The position numbers and the translations under genes were made by a program. DNA of 6,949 nt from the NCBI GenBank assembly GCA_934546725.1, contig CAKTED010000085.1:1-6949 (forward strand), read 5' to 3'. Every line of letters begins with the position of its first letter. Positions within the stretch are counted from its first letter, which is position 1. Below, one piece after another: positions 1 through 5,513 of this stretch. The notes under the pieces are model-generated. The model saw only the letters and a list, made by a program, of their open reading frames with translations, made no database searches and was not told where the DNA came from. This DNA is from an uncultured Oscillospiraceae bacterium (GTDB taxonomy: Bacteria > Bacillota > Clostridia > Oscillospirales > Oscillospiraceae).

Positions 1-11
1 GAATAGGAATG

Positions 12-54
12 ATGCCCGACCGCCGTGATGTTCACTGTCACGGCGGTCGGGCAT
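12..54 (+). terminator. Perfect 17-bp hairpin, probable end of the upstream transcription unit
   Basis: Bases 12-28 are the exact reverse complement of bases 38-54, with a 9-base loop at 29-37. The stem is GC-rich and lies before the promoter of the first gene, where a terminator for an upstream gene would be expected. No T-tract follows on either strand, so it is not a textbook Rho-independent terminator. It could instead be an mRNA 3'-end stabiliser, an operator-like palindrome or a repeated extragenic element. Confidence 0.45.
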
Positions 55-79
55 TCTGGCACAATTTATGCGGCTGTTA

Positions 80-109
80 TTGACTTGCGCCTTGAACTGC
101 ATGTATAAT
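80..109 (+). promoter_or_regulatory. Sigma-70/sigma-A type promoter for the glycyl radical enzyme gene
   Basis: The -35 box is TTGACT (80-85, five of six consensus bases). The -10 box is TATAAT (104-109, perfect), and the spacer is 18 bp. Transcription would start near base 116, giving a leader of about 40 bases before ATG 156. It sits just downstream of the hairpin at 12-54, in the only sizeable non-coding stretch before the first gene. No operator or riboswitch is evident between it and the start codon. Confidence 0.75.
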
Positions 110-140
110 CATATTAAAGATGTATGAAAAACAGAAAAAC

Positions 141-148
141 AGGGAGGT
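141..148 (+). promoter_or_regulatory. Ribosome binding site that sets the start of the glycyl radical enzyme
   Basis: AGGGAGGT ends 7 bases before ATG 156 and is a strong Shine-Dalgarno match. The in-frame ATG at 120 has no such site and would lie only about 4 bases after the predicted transcription start. The 12 extra residues from ATG 120 are therefore probably not translated. Confidence 0.8.
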
Positions 149-155
149 CAATACC

Positions 156-2633
156 ATGTCAGTACAAATTGCGCCGGTAAGCGAAAAAATACAGGCGCTG
201 CTCGATAAAAGATCAAGGGCGAACAGGGAAAACGCCCTGCCGCTGAATACTGAGCGCACGCGCCTGTATACGGAGTACTATAAAGCGCATGAAAATCAGT
301 TTCCGCTGCTCAAAAGGGCAGGGGCGCTGTATAACTGGTGCGCCAATAAAAGCATAACGATAAATGACGAGGATGTGCTCGTCGGAGGAATGAGCGGAGA
401 TTATCGCTGCATCAGCTTCTATCTTGAGTGGGCGTCGAAATGGATGCACGACGCGGTTTATGATACGGACGAGGGCTTCAGAGCCGCGTGGCAGTATCCG
501 CACTGCGTTTATATGAGCGACGAGGAGCGCGAAATGCTGAAGGACGCATCCGATTACTGGGCGAGCAGGAACTATTCCGCGCTTACGGAGGGCGTTCTGC
601 CCGAGGAGGCCTGGGGCCTGGCCGGAAACGGAATAAACGGAATACCGGGTAAGGGCGAGGGCATTTCCTGCATGCCGCAGGGTCATTTTATCGCAAACTT
701 TGAAAAGGTCGTGGATAAGGGCTTCGGCGCGGTCAGGGCGCAGGCTCAGGCGTATATTGACGCCATGAGCGGCCGCGTTTTCGGCGAAAATGCAGAGAAA
801 TACGTTTTTTACGAGGGCGTAATAAAGGTATGTGACGCGGCGGCGCTGTTCTCGAAACGGCACGCGGAGGCGTGCCGGGAGAAGGCTAGAACGGCTTCGC
901 CTGAGCGCCGCAAAGAGCTGCTCGAAATGGCGGAAAGTCTTGACTGGATAATGGAGAAGCCGGCAAGAACATATTGGGAAGCCATGCAGGCCATGCTGTT
1001 TTACCAGATGCTGCTCAGCGCTGACGCTCAGCAGCACGGTCAGTCAATGGGGCGCGTTGACCAGTATGCGGGGCGCATCCTTGAAAAGCAGCTCAGAGAG
1101 GGAAGTATAACGCCAGAGCGCGCCCAGGAGATAACGGACGCCTTCATGCTGCGCATAAACGATCTTCTGAGCATACATATAACGTCCACAAACTCGGCCA
1201 TTGCCGAGCTTAACCGGCAGGGAAAATATCTTACGAGTACGCTTTCAGCGGCGATGACGGCCACGGGCGGGCTTGCCATAACCATCGGCGGAGTCAGGCG
1301 CGACGGCAGCGACGCAACGCTTACGGCGACTTATCTTTTCCTTCAGTCCCTGCTCAGACTGGGGCTGGCCGATCCGACAACGGCCCTGAGAGTCCATGCC
1401 GGTACGCCGGACGAGCTCTGGGAGCTTGCGGTGGAGAGCAGCAGGCGCAACGGAGGACTGCCGCAGTTTCAGAACGACAAGCTTATCATCCCCATGCTCA
1501 TAGCGCGCGGCAGAAGCATTGAGGATGCGAACGATTACGGCATAGTCGGCTGCGCGGAGCCGACGAGCTGCGGCAACGAATGGCCCGCCTGCGGCGGAAA
1601 CGGCAGCAACAGCGGCTTCTGCAACGAGGGAAATCTGCTTATGGCGATAAACGGCGGCGTGCATCCCGTGACCGGCGCGAAGGGTCTGCCGTGCAAAAAG
1701 CTTTATGAGTATGCAAGCTTTGAGGAGCTTAAGGATGAGGTGGAGCGCCAGGGAAGGTACTTCCTTGACTGGCACGTTACGGTATCGAATTTCTCCGAGC
1801 TTGTTTATTCGAGAAATTTCCCGTCCATAACCGCGTCTACGATGCTCGATGGCTGCCTTGAAAGCGGAAAGGACGCCACCTGCGGCGGAGCAAAATATAA
1901 TCAGTCCGCCTTCTGCTCAATGGGTACGGCCAATATTGCCGACGGTCTGATGGCCATAAAAAAGCTCTGCTTCGACGAAAAAAGGTATACACTCCGGCAG
2001 ATGTACGACGCGCTGCTGAATAACTGGGAGGGCTATGAGGAGCTGCGCGAGGTCATAAGGAACGAGTGCCCGCATTATGGCAACGATGATCCGGAGGTGG
2101 ACGAGCTGGCGGCGTGGAGCCTTCGGTATTACGCGGAGCATCTCAATACCCGCGACTGCCCGCGCGGCGGAAAATACTGCGGCGGGACCTTCACGGTCAC
2201 GACGAACGTGTACCAGGGCATGAGGTTTCCTGCCACGCCGGACGGGCGACGCGCCGGAACGCCGCTTGCCGATGCGATATCTCCCGTTCAGGGACTGGAT
2301 ACCAATGGGCCGATAGCGTATCTTCGCTCCGCGGCAAAGCTCCCGCACGATATACTCTATAACGGCGACCAGCTGAACATACGCTTTACGCCCAGCGTTC
2401 TTCAGGGGGACGGAAGCGTTAAAATACGTCAGCTGATCGAGACGTATTTTGATATGGGCGGAATGCAGGTGCAGTTCAACGTTGTCAGCAGTGAGGAGCT
2501 TCGAGCGGCGCAGAAAGATCCCGCCGGGCACGAAAACCTAATAGTTCGCATCGCGGGATATTCCGCGTACTTTGTTGAGCTGAACGAAGCGGTCCAGAAC
2601 GATCTGATAAGCCGCACGGCGAACGAGCTCTGA
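156..2633 (+). CDS. Glycyl radical enzyme (PFL-like, C-x-E branch), substrate unassigned
   Basis: An 825-residue glycyl radical enzyme. A post-translationally made glycyl radical passes to an active-site cysteine, which abstracts hydrogen from the substrate. The glycyl radical motif RIAGYSAYF places the radical at Gly801, 24 residues from the C-terminus. The thiyl cysteine motif GCAEP gives Cys466 and Glu468, the Cys-x-Glu pair of the dehydratase, lyase and decarboxylase branch. Pyruvate formate-lyase has two adjacent cysteines instead. Also present are QQHGQSMGR (His294-Arg300) and GGAKYN after Cys576. The PFL domain spans roughly residues 20-650 and the glycine radical domain roughly 700-825. 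Length falls within the usual range of CutC, IslA, glycerol dehydratase and arylacetate decarboxylases. The loop after Cys466 has extra cysteines (472, 479, 489) and does not read like the CutC, glycerol dehydratase or HypD loop I know, so no substrate is assigned. ATG 156 is chosen for its Shine-Dalgarno site. The required radical-SAM activase is not in the window. Confidence 0.93.
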   Translation: MSVQIAPVSEKIQALLDKRSRANRENALPLNTERTRLYTEYYKAHENQFPLLKRAGALYNWCANKSITINDEDVLVGGMSGDYRCISFYLEWASKWMHDAVYDTDEGFRAAWQYPHCVYMSDEEREMLKDASDYWASRNYSALTEGVLPEEAWGLAGNGINGIPGKGEGISCMPQGHFIANFEKVVDKGFGAVRAQAQAYIDAMSGRVFGENAEKYVFYEGVIKVCDAAALFSKRHAEACREKARTASPERRKELLEMAESLDWIMEKPARTYWEAMQAMLFYQMLLSADAQQHGQSMGRVDQYAGRILEKQLREGSITPERAQEITDAFMLRINDLLSIHITSTNSAIAELNRQGKYLTSTLSAAMTATGGLAITIGGVRRDGSDATLTATYLFLQSLLRLGLADPTTALRVHAGTPDELWELAVESSRRNGGLPQFQNDKLIIPMLIARGRSIEDANDYGIVGCAEPTSCGNEWPACGGNGSNSGFCNEGNLLMAINGGVHPVTGAKGLPCKKLYEYASFEELKDEVERQGRYFLDWHVTVSNFSELVYSRNFPSITASTMLDGCLESGKDATCGGAKYNQSAFCSMGTANIADGLMAIKKLCFDEKRYTLRQMYDALLNNWEGYEELREVIRNECPHYGNDDPEVDELAAWSLRYYAEHLNTRDCPRGGKYCGGTFTVTTNVYQGMRFPATPDGRRAGTPLADAISPVQGLDTNGPIAYLRSAAKLPHDILYNGDQLNIRFTPSVLQGDGSVKIRQLIETYFDMGGMQVQFNVVSSEELRAAQKDPAGHENLIVRIAGYSAYFVELNEAVQNDLISRTANEL

Positions 2634-2676
2634 TCGCGCTTCCAGAGAGGTAAGAGACCGTTATCTGTAATATATG

Positions 2677-2706
2677 TGCCGGGAGCACTTTTGGGCGCTC
2701 CCGGCA
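2677..2706 (+). other. Hairpin between the glycyl radical enzyme and phosphoesterase genes
   Basis: TGCCGGGAGC (2677-2686) pairs perfectly with GCTCCCGGCA (2697-2706) around a 10-base loop. No T-tract follows. The stem ends 4 bases before the next gene's Shine-Dalgarno sequence. It may be a weak or factor-dependent terminator, an mRNA processing or stability element, or a structure affecting initiation of the next gene. Confidence 0.55.
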
Positions 2707-2710
2707 TGGC

Positions 2711-2717
2711 AAAGGAG
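2711..2717 (+). promoter_or_regulatory. Ribosome binding site of the phosphoesterase gene, close to the ATG
   Basis: AAAGGAG ends only 3 bases before ATG 2721, which is tight. The in-frame GTG at 2727 would have a 9-base gap and is a real alternative start that removes just two residues. ATG is preferred as the commoner start codon. Confidence 0.65.
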
Positions 2718-2720
2718 TGA

Positions 2721-3848
2721 ATGCCCGTGCTTTGGGCGTTTCTTTTCGGTGGGCTGCTTCTGCTCGGACTTGCCGGACTGTTTTTTCTGATTTTCAGCGC
2801 GCGAAGGTTCCGCTTTGTATCCGCGCTGTCGCACGGGAGCAAAGCGGCGGGCTGGCTCATCGGCGCCGCCGTGATACTGCTTCCGTTCGCGTTGATATGG
2901 ATCGTGTGGGGCTATATGAACGCGATAATCGTTCTGCTGCACCTCGCGGTATTCTGGGGCATCGCGGCCCTGGTCCAGAGAGCCGTTCAAAGGCGGAGAA
3001 AGCAGCCCCTGCGGCGATATTACGCAGGCGCTGCCGCGGTGCTTGTGACGGTCGTTTACCTTGGAGTGGGCTTTGTGCAGGCCAATCATGTCTGGCAGAA
3101 GGATTACACCGTGACCACGAAGAAAGCCGTCGGGAGCCTGCGAGCGGCGCTTTTTGCGGACTCGCATGTGGGGACGACCTTTGACGGCGAAGGCCTGGCG
3201 GCGCATATTGACCGGATTCAGGCGCAGAAGCCGGATGTTGTGGTAATAACGGACGATTTCGTAGACGAGGATACCGGCAGGGAGGACATGGTTGCCGCCT
3301 GCCGCGCGCTGAGTCGGCTTGATACCCCATACGGCGTTTACTTCGTGTTCGGTAATCACGATAAGGGACTGTACGTAAACGGCGGGCGAGGATACAGTGG
3401 CGACGATCTTATTGCGGAGCTGGAGAAAAACGGCGTGACCGTGCTTCAGGATGAAAGCGTACTGATCGACGACCGATTTTATCTTGTCGGCCGGCAGGAT
3501 GCATCCGAAGAGCTGGATTTCGGCGGAAGCCGCGCCGGCATTGCGGAGCTGACCGGCGGCCTGGATAAGGAAAGATATACGATTGTTCTGAATCATCAGC
3601 CGGTAGATTATGACGCGGAGGCCGATTCCGGCGTCGACCTCGTCCTGTCCGGACATACCCACGGAGGGCAGATGCTTCCGCTTATGCAGTTTATGCGCTG
3701 GTTTCACATCGGCGACGATAATGTCTATGGGCCTGAACGGCGGCAGAACACGGATTTTATTGTGACATCGGGCATATCCGACTGGGCGATCCAGTTTAAA
3801 ACCGGCTGCCGGTCGGAATATGTGATAATTGATATTCAGGAAAAATGA
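2721..3848 (+). CDS. Membrane-anchored calcineurin-like metallophosphoesterase (YkuE/YkoQ/YaeI type)
   Basis: A 375-residue two-metal phosphoesterase with an N-terminal membrane domain. Four hydrophobic segments lie near residues 4-26, 43-63, 67-86 and 102-121. The strongly basic loop at about 86-100 and the basic loop after segment 1 should be cytoplasmic, which puts the catalytic domain outside the membrane. Metal and catalytic motifs appear in family order: D-x-H (Asp147, His149), the second-motif Asp179, GNHD (211-214), His292 in NHQP, and GHTHGGQ from Gly311 (His312, His314). The second motif usually reads G-D; here it is D-D (178-179), so the ligand Asp is kept but the preceding glycine is lost. 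Relatives include cell-surface phosphoesterases and enzymes acting on UDP-diacylglucosamine or phospholipid-type substrates; sequence alone does not decide the substrate. It starts 87 bases after the glycyl radical enzyme stop, with its own ribosome binding site. No functional link to either neighbour is evident. Confidence 0.88.
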   Translation: MPVLWAFLFGGLLLLGLAGLFFLIFSARRFRFVSALSHGSKAAGWLIGAAVILLPFALIWIVWGYMNAIIVLLHLAVFWGIAALVQRAVQRRRKQPLRRYYAGAAAVLVTVVYLGVGFVQANHVWQKDYTVTTKKAVGSLRAALFADSHVGTTFDGEGLAAHIDRIQAQKPDVVVITDDFVDEDTGREDMVAACRALSRLDTPYGVYFVFGNHDKGLYVNGGRGYSGDDLIAELEKNGVTVLQDESVLIDDRFYLVGRQDASEELDFGGSRAGIAELTGGLDKERYTIVLNHQPVDYDAEADSGVDLVLSGHTHGGQMLPLMQFMRWFHIGDDNVYGPERRQNTDFIVTSGISDWAIQFKTGCRSEYVIIDIQEK

Positions 3849-3854
3849 ACCGGA

Positions 3855-3877
3855 GCTGTGAAAGCGGATTTCATAGC
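3855..3877 (+). other. First of two small hairpins before mcrB
   Basis: GCTGTGAAA (3855-3863) pairs with TTTCATAGC (3869-3877) around a 5-base loop. The stem is 9 bp, one pair being a G-U wobble in RNA. It begins 6 bases after the phosphoesterase stop codon and no T-tract follows. It could protect the 3' end of the upstream message or be a degenerate terminator. Confidence 0.4.
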
Positions 3878-3882
3878 CGCCC

Positions 3883-3904
3883 GAAAATCGGTCGACTGAT
3901 TTTC
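3883..3904 (+). other. Second small hairpin, abutting the mcrB ribosome binding site
   Basis: GAAAATC (3883-3889) pairs with GATTTTC (3898-3904). Two further pairs, one a G-U wobble, are possible around a TCGA loop. The stem ends exactly where the A-rich Shine-Dalgarno region begins at 3905. It is A-T-rich and only moderately stable, so it could modulate translation of mcrB or arise by chance. Confidence 0.4.
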
Positions 3905-3912
3905 AAAAGGAG
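3905..3912 (+). promoter_or_regulatory. Ribosome binding site of mcrB
   Basis: AAAAGGAG ends 5 bases before ATG 3918, a near-ideal arrangement that supports this start codon. Confidence 0.75.
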
Positions 3913-3917
3913 ATAAT

Positions 3918-5513
3918 ATGAGCTATACACCCTTCTCAAGATGGCGTAATTTTACGCTTGAAAACCTTAAAACAATGCTGGCGCTCTATCCTGACCTCCT
4001 CACAGGGATGAGAAGGGAAAGCGTGGCCGATCAGATAGAGGAAAGCTTCCCGGGCTATAAAAGAACGGCGTACCAGTTCGGCTGCCAGCTTGGGATCGAA
4101 TCAAGGGCCGATTATTTTACATCTCAGAATTACCTTAATTTTCTTGATGACGAGGGGCTGAAAAAATATCTTGGCTTCTGGTTCAAGATGTATGTATGCC
4201 CCAATCCGTATGTTAATTCAGACGATGCCCCATGCAGCCCGTTTGCGGAAATTGCGAGCCGGGTCCTGGCCTCGCCGGAGCATGAGATATCATATACTGA
4301 GGTCTGCAACGACCTGTTCGGCGAAGGGAAGAGCATGGATATTTTCAAAAATGCTCTGACCTCCTGGGGCAGGCCGCTTTCTGTGAGCGGGGATACGATA
4401 TCCGTCGCGCCCGAAGAGGTGGAGGAGCTTGAAAAATGCCTTGAAAAGGTCAATGCGACCCTTCCGATGAGGAACAATAAGGACGCAGATGAGTTTTTCT
4501 CGCGTTTTTCCTGCGAAAAATTCATGGATTTTTATGAGATGGTTTCCGCTTATGAGTATGATCGCCGCTTCTCTGATGGGACAAATGCCGCCGCCGAAGA
4601 AGAGATGGACACGCTTCCGGTGCTTCCGGGGAGAAGGCGGGTTCGATTCCCGCTGAACTGCATCCTTTACGGTACTCCCGGTACGGGGAAGACCTGGGCA
4701 ACGGCGCAGTATGCTATTGCGATCGTCGAAAACAGGAGCCTTGCCGACGTTGCCGCCGAGGAGCGTTCCGCTGTCATGGCAAGGTACAACAGGCTGATAA
4801 ATGAACGTCAGATCGTATTCACAACGTTCCATCAGAGCTACGGCTATGAGGATTTTATTCAGGGTATCCGGCCCGATACCTCGGGCAAAGCTCTGGCTTT
4901 CAAAACGGTTGACGGCGTATTCAAGGCAATAGCGGACAGGGCGATGCATGCGCCGGAAAAGGACTTCGTCATAATAATCGATGAGATCAACAGGGCCAAT
5001 ATCTCAAAGGTGTTCGGCGAGCTTATCACGCTTATTGAGGAAGACAAGCGCTGGGGCGAGGAGAATGCCGTCTGCGCCTCGCTTCCTTCGGGCGAGATGT
5101 TTGCGGTTCCGAATAACCTTTATATTGTCGGTACGATGAATTCTGCCGATAAATCCATTTCTCTCATTGATACCGCGCTGCGCAGGAGATTTGAATTCAT
5201 TGAGCATGTCCCCAATTTGCAGCTCGTATCCGATCCTCAGCTGAGGACGGTGCTGGAAAGGCTCAATTCCGGCATTGCCGACGAGCTGAGCAGCACGGAC
5301 CTGCTGATAGGCCATTCATATTTCATGGGCAGGACTGCCGACGATATTTGCGATATCATGAACCGCAGTATCATTCCGCTTTTATACGAGTATTTTCTTG
5401 ATAACGGCAAAAAGGTTGAGGCTCAGGTGAAGCGGGCCGTGGAGGGTCTTGATGTGGAGGTCCGGGGCGGCAGACTCGGCAGGGTCAGACTTGTAAAAAG
5501 GAACGCGGAATAA
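3918..5513 (+). CDS. mcrB: McrB-type AAA+ GTPase of a modification-dependent restriction system
   Basis: A 531-residue McrB-family motor protein. In McrBC systems McrB recognises modified DNA through its N-terminal domain, assembles into a ring, hydrolyses GTP and, with McrC, translocates and cleaves DNA. Walker A is GTPGTGKT (252-259) and Walker B is IIIDEINRA (Asp355, Glu356). The McrB signature is MNSADKS (407-413), close to MNTADRS of E. coli McrB, and is followed by ALRRRFEF (Arg422-424), the usual arginine-finger region. The first 240 or so residues are not a DNA-recognition domain I know. Residues 108-178 alternate predicted helices and short strands, and could be a winged-helix-like fold; this is a guess. 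Residues 1-100 look mostly helical. The protein is longer than E. coli McrB (about 460 residues). Its TAA overlaps the mcrC ATG by one base, so the two are translationally coupled. No adjacent methyltransferase is present, which favours type IV restriction over an LlaJI-like restriction-modification system. Confidence 0.92.
   Translation: MSYTPFSRWRNFTLENLKTMLALYPDLLTGMRRESVADQIEESFPGYKRTAYQFGCQLGIESRADYFTSQNYLNFLDDEGLKKYLGFWFKMYVCPNPYVNSDDAPCSPFAEIASRVLASPEHEISYTEVCNDLFGEGKSMDIFKNALTSWGRPLSVSGDTISVAPEEVEELEKCLEKVNATLPMRNNKDADEFFSRFSCEKFMDFYEMVSAYEYDRRFSDGTNAAAEEEMDTLPVLPGRRRVRFPLNCILYGTPGTGKTWATAQYAIAIVENRSLADVAAEERSAVMARYNRLINERQIVFTTFHQSYGYEDFIQGIRPDTSGKALAFKTVDGVFKAIADRAMHAPEKDFVIIIDEINRANISKVFGELITLIEEDKRWGEENAVCASLPSGEMFAVPNNLYIVGTMNSADKSISLIDTALRRRFEFIEHVPNLQLVSDPQLRTVLERLNSGIADELSSTDLLIGHSYFMGRTADDICDIMNRSIIPLLYEYFLDNGKKVEAQVKRAVEGLDVEVRGGRLGRVRLVKRNAE

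Noticed and set aside
92..97. TTGAAC as an alternative -35 box
   Set aside because: It is only 6 bases from the -10 box TATAAT; TTGACT at 80-85 has the proper spacing.
120..155. In-frame upstream ATG that would add 12 residues to the glycyl radical enzyme
   Set aside because: It has no Shine-Dalgarno and lies about 4 bases after the predicted transcription start, while ATG 156 has AGGGAGGT at good spacing.
213..1037. Long open frame on the - strand inside the glycyl radical enzyme gene
   Set aside because: It is antisense to a clearly conserved protein, has no recognisable motif, and is explained by GC-rich codon bias.
156..2633. Calling the glycyl radical enzyme pyruvate formate-lyase, CutC, IslA or HPAD
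   Set aside because: It lacks the adjacent cysteines of pyruvate formate-lyase, and its active-site loop does not clearly match any of the named lyases or decarboxylases, so only the superfamily is supported.
2717..3184. 155-residue + strand open frame starting at GTG 2717 in another frame of the phosphoesterase gene
   Set aside because: Its start overlaps the Shine-Dalgarno of the real gene and its product is an arginine- and serine-rich out-of-frame translation.
2661..3707. 348-residue open frame on the - strand opposite the phosphoesterase gene
   Set aside because: The + strand carries all metallophosphoesterase motifs in order; the antisense product is basic, low in pattern and matches no family I know.
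3821..3829. Extended -10-like TGTGATAAT near the end of the phosphoesterase gene, a possible mcrB promoter
   Set aside because: No -35 box lies at a workable distance, and such A-T strings occur by chance; too weak to call.
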